From Afipia sp. (GTDB lineage: Bacteria; Pseudomonadota; Alphaproteobacteria; Rhizobiales; Xanthobacteraceae): DNA of 64,000 bases. The stretch lies in assembly GCA_024707075.1 (NCBI GenBank), contig JANQAK010000004.1:372001-436000 (forward strand), given 5' to 3'. Under the pieces are notes generated by a model. The model made no database searches. It saw only the letters and a program-made list of their open reading frames with translations, and was not told where the DNA came from. Every line of letters starts with the position of its first letter. Positions within the stretch are counted from its first letter, which is position 1. This document shows, one piece after another, positions 49,450 to 59,235 of the stretch. Made by a program: the position numbers and the translations under genes.

Positions 49450-50265
49450 ATGTTGACGATCGGGCAGGGACAGATGCGCAGCCAGGCGCAAATGGCATCG
49501 CAGGATGTCATCGACGGGCTTTCGCTATGGACGCTGTGGGGCACGCTCGGATGGAATGATATTCTACAGCGCTACCGGCGTTCGCTGCTGGGCCCGTTTT
49601 GGCTCACCGCGAGCATGGCCATTATGGTCGTGTCGCTTGGCCTGGTTTATTCAAGGATATTCAAGACGGAATTGCGCGACTTCATACCGTTCCTTTGTGT
49701 CGGGCTTTTGGTTTGGAATTATATCGCCGCTGTCCTGTCCGAATCCGGCACGCTTTTCACCGGTGCGGAATCCTACATCAAGCAAATTCGCTTGCCATAC
49801 TCGGTTTACGTTTTGCGATTCATGTGGAGCAAGATCATCATCTTTGCCCACAATCTCGTAATTTACTTCGGCGTCATGATCTATTTTCAGGTCTGGCCCG
49901 GCAGCGTCGCGCTTTACGCAATTCCGGGATTTTTGCTGGTGACGCTTAACGGTGCACTGGCGAGCATGTATCTCGGTATGATGTCGGCGCGCTTCCGCGA
50001 TATTCCCCAGATTATCGGAAGCGTTATCCAGATCGTTTTCTTCATTACGCCGATCATGTGGCATCCAGAATTTATGATTCAACATTCGGACCTTATACTT
50101 TTTAATCCATTTTTTCATCTTATCGAGATTGTACGGGGGCCTCTGCTCGGTCACATGCCTTCGTTGGCGAACTATGCGGCGGTGGGGCTGATTACGGTCG
50201 TCAATGGTCTGATGGCGGCGGCTTTCTTCGTGCGTTTCCGTGCGCGCATCTCTTACTGGATCTAG
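49450..50265 (+). CDS. wzm: ABC-2 type polysaccharide exporter, permease (Wzm)
   Basis: The 271-aa protein has six hydrophobic spans and the ABC-2 polysaccharide permease pattern, with DIIQRYRRS-like (DILQRYRRSLLGPFWL) near the N-terminus and the SARFRDIPQIIGSVIQIVFFITPIMW stretch. It forms the channel that exports a completed, lipid-linked O-polysaccharide. It is followed by the ATPase gene six bases later. Confidence 0.93.
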   Translation: MLTIGQGQMRSQAQMASQDVIDGLSLWTLWGTLGWNDILQRYRRSLLGPFWLTASMAIMVVSLGLVYSRIFKTELRDFIPFLCVGLLVWNYIAAVLSESGTLFTGAESYIKQIRLPYSVYVLRFMWSKIIIFAHNLVIYFGVMIYFQVWPGSVALYAIPGFLLVTLNGALASMYLGMMSARFRDIPQIIGSVIQIVFFITPIMWHPEFMIQHSDLILFNPFFHLIEIVRGPLLGHMPSLANYAAVGLITVVNGLMAAAFFVRFRARISYWI

Positions 50266-50270
50266 TCTCG

Positions 50271-51050
50271 ATGTTGCAGCCGCAGGACGTTGGCAGTCAG
50301 CAAGTGATTCTTGGCCTTGATCGGGTCAACGTATCTTTTCCCATCTATCATGGCGGGTCGCGTTCGCTGAAAAAGGCAATTCTGTCGCGCAGCTCGGCTG
50401 GGCGCATTGCCCGCGATGCCAATGATCGCATCATGATCGATGCCTTGCGGGATGTGTCGGTCTCGCTTGTCAGCGGTGACCGGCTGGCCTTGATCGGCGC
50501 GAACGGCGCCGGAAAAACCACGCTGCTGCGTGTCATGGCCGGCATCTATGAGCCTGTATCGGGTTCTGTGCAGATTCGCGGACGCATCTCGCCGATGTTC
50601 GATCTCGGTCTCGGCATCGACACCGACTTGAGCGGTTACGACAACATCCGTATCCGGGGTTTGCTGCTCGGTCTCTCATCCCAGGAAATCGAGCAATTGC
50701 TGCCCGGCATCGCAGAGTTCACGGCACTTGGCGATTATCTGGACATGCCGGTGAGGACCTATTCATCAGGCATGACATTGCGGCTCACTTTCGCCGTCGC
50801 CACCTGCTTCGAGCCGGAGGTTCTGCTGATGGATGAGTGGATTGTGGCTGGTGATGCGAATTTTCTGAACAAAGCACACGAGCGTATTAACTCGTTCGTG
50901 CAGAAGGCGAGAGTCCTTGTGCTGGCGTCGCATCGACTCGATATCTGCCGCACATGGTGCAACAAGGGACTTTGGATGGAACGGGGCCAGGTGCGATTAC
51001 TGGGTCCGATATCGGATGTGATCGAGGCATATCAGGGCACGGTGACTTAA
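50271..51050 (+). CDS. wzt: ABC polysaccharide exporter, ATPase (Wzt, short form)
   Basis: The 259-aa ATPase has Walker A GANGAGKTTLL, signature YSSGMTLRLTFAVAT and Walker B VLLMDEWI. The family's gate-like N-terminus (VNVSFPIYHGGSRSLKKAI) is present. It stops after the nucleotide-binding domain; the C-terminal carbohydrate-binding domain of E. coli O9a Wzt is missing. Short Wzt proteins work for glycans exported without recognition of a chain-end cap. Confidence 0.93.
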   Translation: MLQPQDVGSQQVILGLDRVNVSFPIYHGGSRSLKKAILSRSSAGRIARDANDRIMIDALRDVSVSLVSGDRLALIGANGAGKTTLLRVMAGIYEPVSGSVQIRGRISPMFDLGLGIDTDLSGYDNIRIRGLLLGLSSQEIEQLLPGIAEFTALGDYLDMPVRTYSSGMTLRLTFAVATCFEPEVLLMDEWIVAGDANFLNKAHERINSFVQKARVLVLASHRLDICRTWCNKGLWMERGQVRLLGPISDVIEAYQGTVT

Positions 51051-51088
51051 TGTCATTGAACTGCTGGTCTTGGCGTGGTTCTTCTGCG

Positions 51089-51845
51089 TCACTCTTTTCC
51101 AGATATCCCGGCTTCCAGTTCTTTCATCCGGTCCTGCAATTTTTTCGTGGTGATCGGGACATACTCATCGAGAACGTTGGGTGGAATTGACAATCGAGGT
51201 CTGAGGCTGGGTTCTTCTGCCCTGTAATAATAGCGGTTCAAGCCGTCGAACATTGCAAAGCAGTATCCTGCGTCGAATAAAAGCCCCCTCCCAGGAAAAC
51301 CATGTTGGCTCGTGTGTGATCGACTTTATGGCTCTAACCAATATGGCGCGTGGCCGAAAGGCTCTCCATTCGGCGCTTTCGATTACGCTGCGTTCAGCTC
51401 CTTCGACGTTAATTTTCAGAAAATCGACTTCGTGAGGCGCGTGCTGAGCCGTGATTTCCGAGAGAGGAACCACGTCGATTTCGATTTCCTTTGTCGAGAG
51501 ATCAAGATTTCTTCGTTCAATGCTCTCGCGGTCGTGAATTTCCTTTAACGTGGAAAGGCCGGAATCTGTGTATTCAATAAACTTGGCTTTTTGCCTCTGG
51601 AGCCCAACTGCTACCTTAATGTTGATATCTTCGGGGCGCGCCATGACTAGTCGTGCATGATATTCATTGGTCGGCTCGATGTTGATCCCTCGCCAGCCAG
51701 ACAGATAAAAGTGCTTTGTGACAGAATCTTTTTCCGGATCCCAAGCGCCCACGTCGATGTAAAATCCATGCTGCTGGCCGCTGAATACGCGGTCGAGAAC
51801 CACATCTTCGGCATTCTGTGCATAGGAAATCATAAGAGCAGACAT
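51089..51845 (-). pseudogene. FkbM-family methyltransferase, frameshifted near the C-terminus
   Basis: The main frame starts at 51845 (MSALMISYAQNAEDVVL) and shows GFYIDVGAWDPEKDSVTKHFYLSGWRGINIEP, and VDFLKINVEGAERSVIES, as in FkbM enzymes that methylate sugars. After TWFSWEGAF (near 51288) the sequence stops matching and ends at 51165. The other frame there reads LLFDAGYCFAMFDGLNRYYYRAEEP to a stop at 51089, exactly the expected ending. One extra base in the C5 run 51284-51288 explains it. The N-terminal extension to 51968 is not believed. Confidence 0.85.
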
Positions 51846-51867
51846 CGAACTCTCGTTTGAAGAACCG

Positions 51868-52878
51868 CTATCTACCGCGTTGAATGACCAACCCGATCGA
51901 TGTGGAGACAAAATTAGCAAGGACCAAACGAATGTGGGTATCAGCCGTGAAAGGCGGAATATCCACAAAAAGGTCGATAGGCTCGCTCAAAACATCGTAG
52001 CAGATTTCCGCAACAAAATGGCCATCGGTTCGAAGCTCTTCAACCAACCCTTGAATATCGCGTCTTCGAAACAGCACAAGGGTCGGATTGTTGTCGATGG
52101 TGGCCTCGTCGGAGGAGACATTATATTCTGTGGTATGAACTGCAACTCCACCGACCTTTAGCGTCTTGAGCGAGGCCTTGATAAAATCCAGCCCTGCCTT
52201 GATCGATCCCAGATGCTCAAGACTGCACGAGGACCAGCAGAAATCGAAGTCAGCGAGGTGAGAAGTAATTGCGTTCATATCGCAGACTTCAAACGAAACC
52301 TTGCGATTGAACTCGTCATCGGGACAGAGTTGCCTGGAATTCAATTGCGAAAGCTGCGACGCATGCTGGTTCGTCTCGATCCATCCTGCTGCTGTCGCGG
52401 CATCGGGAGACATATCGGTTGCGACAACCGAGGCGCCGAGTGCCGCAAAAGCAGCGGGCAGTGGTTCCTGGCCCACGCCGAATCCAATCCCTCGGCATCC
52501 CTCATGGAGCAGACCGGCGGCTTCGATATGTCGAGCAATGAACACATGCTCCCATATCTTTCGGTGAACGCGTGGCTTTTCCTTGATTAGATCGAGCCAG
52601 CGGTGAAAGTCCGGGTGCCGGAAGTCCTGAGCCGTACAAACCGATGATCGAAAATAAAGCCGTTCCCCAATTGCTGGAATTGTCGGAAAATCAATGTCCC
52701 GCCGTCCATCCATGGGATGAGACAGCATATCTTGTATATAAGCGAAACGGTCAGTCTGCCAGTTGCCGGGGGGCGGGGCATTCCTCGTTGTCGCTCGGGA
52801 CAATAGAACGAACGCCCCATCCGGCCCCACTCCGATTCCAAGTTTTCGGGCTATTTTCCTCAAGATTGACCGTAACAT
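51868..52878 (-). CDS. Class I SAM-dependent methyltransferase
   Basis: The 336-aa protein is recognised by RGIGFGVGQEPLPAAFAALGASVVATD (SAM motif I with Asp in motif II) and FDFCWSSCSLEHLGSIKAGLDFI (motif IV). The N-terminal 100 residues, with a WEHVFIARHIEAAGLL helix, resemble polysaccharide-locus methyltransferases. ATG 52878 with AAGGAT upstream is chosen; a TTG at 52887 would add three residues. It lies 22 bases ahead of the FkbM gene on the same strand. Composition is AT-richer than the flanks. Confidence 0.8.
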   Translation of the reverse strand: MLRSILRKIARKLGIGVGPDGAFVLLSRATTRNAPPPGNWQTDRFAYIQDMLSHPMDGRRDIDFPTIPAIGERLYFRSSVCTAQDFRHPDFHRWLDLIKEKPRVHRKIWEHVFIARHIEAAGLLHEGCRGIGFGVGQEPLPAAFAALGASVVATDMSPDAATAAGWIETNQHASQLSQLNSRQLCPDDEFNRKVSFEVCDMNAITSHLADFDFCWSSCSLEHLGSIKAGLDFIKASLKTLKVGGVAVHTTEYNVSSDEATIDNNPTLVLFRRRDIQGLVEELRTDGHFVAEICYDVLSEPIDLFVDIPPFTADTHIRLVLANFVSTSIGLVIQRGR

Positions 52879-53009
52879 ATCCTTCAACCTCGTGGCTGGG
52901 GTGAATCTTGGCCCAGAGGGCGGGCAAGAGTTCGTCGCGGGCGGTAGAATACAGAATCTATTGTATGGTACGACGTCTTATCAAGAAGTCTTACTCTAGG
53001 TTACCAATA

Positions 53010-54524
53010 ATGCTTTGGTTCGATGTAACTGACCTTCAAAGATGGCACCACTCTCATCTGACCGGCATTCAGCGAACTGTTGTTGGCGTGTTGTCCGAAC
53101 TGGTGCGGTTGCGGGATGATGTCCGTCTTTTTTGTTATGACGAAGCAACCGGGACCCTTCAAGAAGCGACCATCGAATCTTTGTCGAAAATCGTGAGGCG
53201 GCATCTCGGAACGCTCAGCAAGGACCAAGGCGAGCTTTCTGCTGTTGATAGCTATCCACCATCGATATTAGGGGAAACTAGGACCGCCAGATGGCTTGCC
53301 AACCCCGCAGCCATACAAGGTCAGAGTCCGCCAATCTATCAGAATAGGCGATTGCGATCGCGGTTTGGTCAGTTTCTAAGAGGTTCTATCGGCGTTGAAG
53401 CAACAGATGCATTGCGGGATTTTCTTGCAAGCGGATATCATCTGCTTCACGTTCTCAAAAAGAAGTTTCACGTACTTTTTTCAAGAGTGAATCGTCGCGT
53501 CATAGAAGTCGCAAAGGACTCTATTGCTCTTCCCGAAATGGTGGGCGTTCAATCCATCGTTTTGCAGCCTAGCGACGTGTGTTTGTCGCTGTCGGCTAGT
53601 TGGGGAATTCATCGTTACGGACAGGTGATTGCTGAGAATAAAAACAGGCAGCATTTTAAATGCATCAGTATGATCTACGATCTTATCCCGACATTGTATC
53701 CTCAATGGATAACTCCCGGGGTGTCACGCGTTGTAACTTTATGGGCTCGCCAACAAATTCGGAATGCCGATGTTCTTTTGACAATTTCTAATTTTCAGAA
53801 AGACGAAATAGCGAAGTATATTCGCGAGGAGAGGCTGCCGTCGCCACCTATCAAGGTTATTCGTCTTGGTGATAATCCAAATTTTTGGGGACAGAAAAGT
53901 ACAAGCAGCTCTCTTCCTTTGCCGCGCGGTGTCCCGGAAAAGAAATTTGCTATTTGTGTATCGACGCTCGATATCCGCAAAAATCAAGGCGTTCTTTATC
54001 AGGTGTGGCGCCGTCTGGCCGAGGATCTGGGAGAAGAATGCCCGCAACTTCTGCTGATCGGTACGCCTCATTTGTATGTTACCGATCTTCTCTATCAAAT
54101 TCGACACGACAGGTTGGTCAATCGCCTGATTGTTCCGTTGACCGGGATCACGGACGAGGAATTGGCGTGGTACTATAAAAATTGCGAGTTCACGCTTTAT
54201 CCTTCCGTCTACGAAGGGTGGGGTTTGCCCATATCGGAAAGCCTTGCAGTTGGAAAATACTGTATCGCCGGAAACAAGACCTCGCTGCCTGAAGCGGGAG
54301 GAGATTTTGTCGATTATTTCGACCCGCTTGATGTGCCGGGTTGCTACCGGCTCGTCCGCCGCGCGATTGAGGATCCCGATTACGTCAAGATGCGTGAGAC
54401 GAACATCCGCGAGAACTACAAGCCATACACTTGGAAGATGACGGCCCAATCGGTTTCCGAAATCGTGGACGAATGTATTTCGGCAGAGATCGACAAGACG
54501 TCAGCCCCGATTTCTCCGGAATGA
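53010..54524 (+). CDS. GT4-family glycosyltransferase, long form
   Basis: The 504-aa protein has a GT-B C-terminal domain with AICVSTLDIRKNQGVLYQVWRRL, YPSVYEGWGLPISESLAVGKYCIAG (EX7E) and EELAWYYKNCEFTLYP. The N-terminal half has a long insert of about 150 residues. An earlier in-frame ATG at 52965 is possible. Codon use and AT content set it apart from the chromosome core. The next GT4 gene overlaps its stop by ATGA. Confidence 0.85.
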   Translation: MLWFDVTDLQRWHHSHLTGIQRTVVGVLSELVRLRDDVRLFCYDEATGTLQEATIESLSKIVRRHLGTLSKDQGELSAVDSYPPSILGETRTARWLANPAAIQGQSPPIYQNRRLRSRFGQFLRGSIGVEATDALRDFLASGYHLLHVLKKKFHVLFSRVNRRVIEVAKDSIALPEMVGVQSIVLQPSDVCLSLSASWGIHRYGQVIAENKNRQHFKCISMIYDLIPTLYPQWITPGVSRVVTLWARQQIRNADVLLTISNFQKDEIAKYIREERLPSPPIKVIRLGDNPNFWGQKSTSSSLPLPRGVPEKKFAICVSTLDIRKNQGVLYQVWRRLAEDLGEECPQLLLIGTPHLYVTDLLYQIRHDRLVNRLIVPLTGITDEELAWYYKNCEFTLYPSVYEGWGLPISESLAVGKYCIAGNKTSLPEAGGDFVDYFDPLDVPGCYRLVRRAIEDPDYVKMRETNIRENYKPYTWKMTAQSVSEIVDECISAEIDKTSAPISPE

Positions 54525-55738
54525 TCATCGCAGGTTTTGAGTCCGGTATTCTCGATGGCCCGATGACGGGCATTGCGAACTATACGTTCCATATGGTTCG
54601 CTCGGCGCTTGAGTTGTCGCCGGATTTGAGGTTTTCCGGCTTTCGTCGGTTCAACTGGCAGGCGGTCGATCTCGCTGCGCTGGAACGGATCGCTGCGCGA
54701 CAAAATACACGCGACGCGGAGAGTCTGCCGCGATCGTATCGGCGGGACGCGGGGAGCATCGCGGGTGCGGCACTTCGCAGCGCCAGCCGCAGCCCCGGCT
54801 TCGGTCCCGCCCGCGCGGTTTATCGAACATTGCGGCAAAGGCGGTTCGCGTCGTCGGTGCGGAGGCAATCGCTCGATCTGTTCCATGCGTTCAACTTCCG
54901 GCCACTCGCTGATCCCGGCGTGCCGGTGCTGCCCGTGATCTATGACCTCTCCACGTTCCGCCATCCGGAGTTTCATCCGGACGATCGCGTGCAGTGGCTC
55001 TCTCCGCTGAGGGATATTCTCTCCCGTGCGCCACTGGTGCAGACGATCTCGGAATTCAGCAGGCGGGAGATCGCGGACCTGTTCGGCTATCCGCCGGACA
55101 AGATATTTATCGCGCCGCCGGCTGCGGCGGCGCAGTTCGCGCCGATCGGGGAGAGCGCGACGCAACGTGATCTTGATATGATGGAGCTTCGCTATGGGAG
55201 CTTTTTTCTCGCGGTCGGAACGCTCGAGCCCCGCAAGAATCTTCGCACATTGATCGCGGCCTATGCACAACTGTCGCCGTCTGCCCGCGCTCGCTTCCCG
55301 CTTGTCGTGGCCGGCGGTGCGGGGTGGGGCGAACTGAAGTTTCCGGAACAGACCACGGCGCTTGTTGCTGAGGGAACGCTGCGCTTCGTTCAGCATGTGT
55401 CGGGGCCTCAGTTGCGCAGCCTCTATGAAGGCGCGCGGTTGTTAGTCATGCCGTCGCTTTATGAGGGTTTCGGAATGCCCGTGGTCGAGGCTTTGTCGTG
55501 CGGGACGCCGGTGGCGCACAGCGCCGATACCGCGATGGACGAGATTTCCGGGACCGTCGGCAAGCGTGTTGCCGCTCTGGATGTGGACGGCTGGACGGGC
55601 ATGCTTAAGGAAGCGCTGGATAGCACCAATCACGCCGATCCCGTTCGCCGGCAAGCGCGGATCGCGCAGGCCCGTCAGTTCGACTGGCGGCAAAGCGCCG
55701 GCTTGATGGTCGACGCATATCGGCAGATTCTGCGCTGA
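54521..55738 (+). CDS. GT4-family glycosyltransferase
   Basis: The 405-aa product starts MIIAGFESGILDGPMTGIANYTF at ATG 54521, overlapping the preceding GT4 by ATGA. The C-terminal domain has FFLAVGTLEPRKNLRTLIAAYAQL, VMPSLYEGFGMPVVEALSCGTPVAHS (EX7E) and VQHVSGPQLRSLYEGARLL. The pattern resembles mannosyl- or rhamnosyltransferases of O-antigen clusters. GC content is back to genome average. Confidence 0.88.
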   Translation: MIIAGFESGILDGPMTGIANYTFHMVRSALELSPDLRFSGFRRFNWQAVDLAALERIAARQNTRDAESLPRSYRRDAGSIAGAALRSASRSPGFGPARAVYRTLRQRRFASSVRRQSLDLFHAFNFRPLADPGVPVLPVIYDLSTFRHPEFHPDDRVQWLSPLRDILSRAPLVQTISEFSRREIADLFGYPPDKIFIAPPAAAAQFAPIGESATQRDLDMMELRYGSFFLAVGTLEPRKNLRTLIAAYAQLSPSARARFPLVVAGGAGWGELKFPEQTTALVAEGTLRFVQHVSGPQLRSLYEGARLLVMPSLYEGFGMPVVEALSCGTPVAHSADTAMDEISGTVGKRVAALDVDGWTGMLKEALDSTNHADPVRRQARIAQARQFDWRQSAGLMVDAYRQILR

Positions 55739-55798
55739 GTTTTCGCGCAACAGGTCATTCAGCTCGCGTTGAAACGCAATATGAGAAGCGAGCTGCGA

Positions 55799-57286
55799 TC
55801 AGCGCGGGCAGTTTTGCGGTGCGATGAAACGATACGGAAAGGTGAACTGCTTTCCGGTCCATGTGCGTCTGAGCGGAACGGTGATTTTGCTTTCGGCAGA
55901 ATAGACTTTCCCCGGCAGGTATTTCAGCATGCGCTCCTTGAATTCGGGATCGGTATCCATCACCACGGCACCGCCGGTGCGGAGTTTGTTGTCATCGTAC
56001 CATATCGCGCTGGCGATCTCCCGATAAGCAAGCACGGTGACGTTGCGTCCGGCTTCGATCCCGACGCCGTAAACGCCCTGCCGGCCGCCGACGAAATAGG
56101 CCGGGCCACATGAATATTTGCTGTCCCAATCCTTGAGGATGAGCCGCGCCGCTTCGCCGGTGGGCTCCTGCATCACGCTGTGGCTTGCGAATGCCGTGAA
56201 GATGACGGCAATGGCGATCCCGGCGATCAGGTACAGCGCGCCGGTGGCGGGCACCACGATCCGGTCGAACCAGCGCATGCAGATCTCGCTTCCGCTGATG
56301 AGCGGAGCGCAGGCGAGAAAGGTCAGCATGATGTAGGGTGCGCCGAACCGGGCCAGAAAATTAAGGCCGGCGATCATCACCAGCGCGACCAGAATGATGT
56401 GGGCGGTGGCCGCTGTGAAAAGCAGAAATTGTGACGCTGCAGAGCGATCTTGCCGCGCTGGGCGAATTGCAAGCATTCCTTTCCATAGCCCGTAAGCAAC
56501 GATCAGATACGCCGGGGCTGCGAAGACAAGATAGCTCTGGAAAAGCTGCGCGACGCCATTCAGCCGCTGCGAGAGCGGATTCTGAAGATCGAAATGATCG
56601 AGGCCATATTCGAAAGCGGTGCTGTGTCGGAGAACGGCGATGACGTGCGGCAGGATCAACACCGTGCCCGTTGCGACCGCTACGTAGAAGCCGGGCCGTT
56701 TCAATATAGTCCGGAAGGCGGGCAAGAGGACAATACTGCTCGCCATTCCGAGGAACAAAACCACGGCATTGTATTTTGTCAGCACGGCCGCGGCCGACCA
56801 GAAACCGAAGCCGATCCAGTGACGCATGCGATCCGACTGCGCGGCGCGAAGGAACTGAAAAAGGACCGCCGGCCAGGATGTGAGCTGAAGAATATCCGCG
56901 TTGAGCGCGAAGGAGAGCGGCGCGAAGATTATGTAAGACGTGGTGCCGTAGAGGAGCGTAAAAAGAAGCGCATTGTCGCGCGTCGTGGCGAGCCGGAGCG
57001 TGCGATAGAAATAGATCAGCCCAATCGCGATCAGGACTTGCCCGGTCAGGATCATGACCGCGGCGGATGTGCCGGTGAACCTGTCCACGATCCCGCCGAT
57101 CCAGACCATCATCGGCGGATGGAACGGCGTCACGATCGGAAATTCACGGCCCCAGGCGATCAGCTCGCGGGTGTCGTACATCGCGGTCGGAAACACCACG
57201 ATCGCCAGCAGTACCGGCAGCAACAGCGCAAGCCCGAGAACGCCGAGGGCGCGGTTGCGCGTGCCGGGATCATCCTGATGGGGCAT
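55799..57286 (-). CDS. GT39-type (ArnT/PMT-like) membrane glycosyltransferase
   Basis: The 495-aa membrane protein starts at 57286 (MPHQDDPGTRNRALG) and has about ten spans. Early Asp residues in PTAMYDTRELIAWGREFPIVTPFHPPMMVWIGG correspond to the lumen-side catalytic loop of GT39/GT83 enzymes. It ends in a periplasmic domain of about 140 residues. A polyprenyl-phosphate sugar is the usual donor. It is divergent from the similar protein at 57473. Confidence 0.8.
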   Translation of the reverse strand: MPHQDDPGTRNRALGVLGLALLLPVLLAIVVFPTAMYDTRELIAWGREFPIVTPFHPPMMVWIGGIVDRFTGTSAAVMILTGQVLIAIGLIYFYRTLRLATTRDNALLFTLLYGTTSYIIFAPLSFALNADILQLTSWPAVLFQFLRAAQSDRMRHWIGFGFWSAAAVLTKYNAVVLFLGMASSIVLLPAFRTILKRPGFYVAVATGTVLILPHVIAVLRHSTAFEYGLDHFDLQNPLSQRLNGVAQLFQSYLVFAAPAYLIVAYGLWKGMLAIRPARQDRSAASQFLLFTAATAHIILVALVMIAGLNFLARFGAPYIMLTFLACAPLISGSEICMRWFDRIVVPATGALYLIAGIAIAVIFTAFASHSVMQEPTGEAARLILKDWDSKYSCGPAYFVGGRQGVYGVGIEAGRNVTVLAYREIASAIWYDDNKLRTGGAVVMDTDPEFKERMLKYLPGKVYSAESKITVPLRRTWTGKQFTFPYRFIAPQNCPR

Positions 57287-57472
57287 AATGGCGGTGTGCC
57301 TCGACGTCGTACTGGATTCGCGTACCGGTGACGAAGCCGAGTATAGCAATCCGGCGCGTGATGTCGGAATTTGTGAGCGTCGGAAGCCCTGGAAATCCTG
57401 CCCGTATTGACCGCTCCATGCGTCGTCGGATAGGGCTACCCTTCTTGTCGCAACAGGTGAGATGCCGCCGCC

Positions 57473-58978
57473 ATGGCCTCGTTTCTCGATACGTGGCTCG
57501 ATGGTGTGGAGGAGGGCTGGGGCATTCCCGTTCTGCTCGCGATCTTTGTATTGCTGTGGACGGCGTTTCTCGGAATTGCTTACAGCAACGGCGATCTGCA
57601 CCCGGATGTGCTGGAAGCCTGGACCATCGGACGCACGCCGGACTGGGGCGGCGCCAAGCATCCGCCGCTGATGGGCTGGATCACCCACGTCTGGATGCTG
57701 GTCTTTCCGGTCAGGGATTGGTCGCTTTATCTTCTCGCCATGACGAATTCGGCCGTGGGGCTGTGGATCGTCGATCTGACGGCGCGGCGGTTTGCGCGCC
57801 GGGATAAACGCGCCATCGTCCTGCTGCTGCTGATGCTGCTGCCAGTGTATCAATTTCAGGCGCAGCGCTTTAACGCGAATTCCGTGTTGTTCGCGGTCTG
57901 GCCGCTCGCGATCTACTGCTTCCTGAGATCGTTCGAGACCCGGCACGCCGGATGGGCCGCCGCCGCCGGGCTGGCCGGCGCTCTCGCGGTTCTCGGCAAA
58001 TACTATTCTGTTTTCCTGATCCTCGGGTTTGCCTTCGCGGCGATCTGCCATCCGGCGCGCCGCGCCTATTTCACATCTCCGGCGCCGTGGATTTCAGCCG
58101 GGGCCGGCCTGCTGCTGCTGGCGCCGCACATCCACTGGATGCTGAGTTCCGGGGTAAGCCCCCTCGGTTATGCGCTGGCGACCCACGGCGGCCTTGCCAC
58201 GGGCCGCGCCTTCCTGTCGGGCCTGATGTTTCTGCTGGGCCTCGTGGCCACGCTGGCCCTGCCGGGGCTGGTATGGGCCGTCATGATCCGCTCACGGGCA
58301 GGGGACTATCTCAGGGGTCTGAAGCCGCTGGAGCCGGGCCTGTTGCTGCTGTTACTGGTTGCCATCGGGGCCGTCGTGACTCCACCGCTGGCAAGCCTGA
58401 TCCTCGGGAACTCGCTCAGCGCGGTCTGGGCGTCGCCGGGACTGTTCGCTTTCGTGCTCGTCGCGGTCTGTGCAGCGAAATTTCCGGTCGACCGGCGGGA
58501 AACGCGGCGGCTCGCAGCGGGTGTGCTGACGCTGACTGTGATCGCGGTCCTGATTGCGCCTGCTCATGCCTATTACCGGAATAGTCATCCTTTCAGCGAA
58601 GGGCGGAATTACTACAGCCTCGCGACGGCCGAGGTGATGAAGCGCTGGCGTCAGGCATCATCAGTCCCCCTCAAGACCGTCAGCGGCGACAAGCTGGCGA
58701 TGGCGCTTGGGTTTTATGCGCCAGAGCATCCGGCATTCGTGATCCCCTTCAACCAGCAGTATGTGTGGCAGATGCCGTCCGAGGCGACGCTACAGGGAGG
58801 CTGGGCGACCATGTGCCTTCCCGATGAGGAAACCTGCCTGATCTGGTCGAAGCAGGTCGCGGCCATCGCGCCCGGTGCCATCAGCTTCGACGTCGTCGTT
58901 CAGCCGCAGCTCTGGGGTCTGCCGGGCGTTCCGGTGCGGATTGCCGCGGTCATCGTCCCGCCGCGTGCGGCACGCTGA
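57473..58978 (+). CDS. GT39-type (ArnT/PMT-like) membrane glycosyltransferase
   Basis: The 501-aa protein is organised as its divergent neighbour, with ten or so spans. The first loop GIAYSNGDLHPDVLEAWTIGRTPDWGGAKHPPLMGWIT holds the catalytic Asp and His-Pro-Pro motif. A periplasmic domain of about 120 residues (YYRNSHPFSEGRNYYSLATAE ...) ends it. The two genes probably derive from an old duplication. Target glycan or lipid A is unknown. Confidence 0.8.
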   Translation: MASFLDTWLDGVEEGWGIPVLLAIFVLLWTAFLGIAYSNGDLHPDVLEAWTIGRTPDWGGAKHPPLMGWITHVWMLVFPVRDWSLYLLAMTNSAVGLWIVDLTARRFARRDKRAIVLLLLMLLPVYQFQAQRFNANSVLFAVWPLAIYCFLRSFETRHAGWAAAAGLAGALAVLGKYYSVFLILGFAFAAICHPARRAYFTSPAPWISAGAGLLLLAPHIHWMLSSGVSPLGYALATHGGLATGRAFLSGLMFLLGLVATLALPGLVWAVMIRSRAGDYLRGLKPLEPGLLLLLLVAIGAVVTPPLASLILGNSLSAVWASPGLFAFVLVAVCAAKFPVDRRETRRLAAGVLTLTVIAVLIAPAHAYYRNSHPFSEGRNYYSLATAEVMKRWRQASSVPLKTVSGDKLAMALGFYAPEHPAFVIPFNQQYVWQMPSEATLQGGWATMCLPDEETCLIWSKQVAAIAPGAISFDVVVQPQLWGLPGVPVRIAAVIVPPRAAR

Positions 58979-59235
58979 GGTGTAACTGCAACGCGGCAAG
59001 CTGTGACACGGACAGTCACGTAAGTGTGGTCGGCGTATGTTGCCGGTGGCCGTATGCAGCTATCGCACCGGGTTTGGCGCAGATTCTAATAGTTCAAAAA
59101 TTGAATTTGCGCGCCTCATTCACTCGGTGAATGTAGGCCGATGGAATTTTTATTTCCTCAGATTCGTTGTCATTTCCTTGTTTTTCAGGAGTTCTTGGCG
59201 CGGATGCTGATCCGTCTATCCGCTCGCCTTGGCGC

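Noticed and set aside
57287-58051. N-terminal extension of the minus-strand GT39 gene
   Set aside because: The extra 255 residues are low-complexity Arg/Pro/Gln-rich and overlap the first part of the divergent GT39 gene; the ATG at 57286 gives the normal start.
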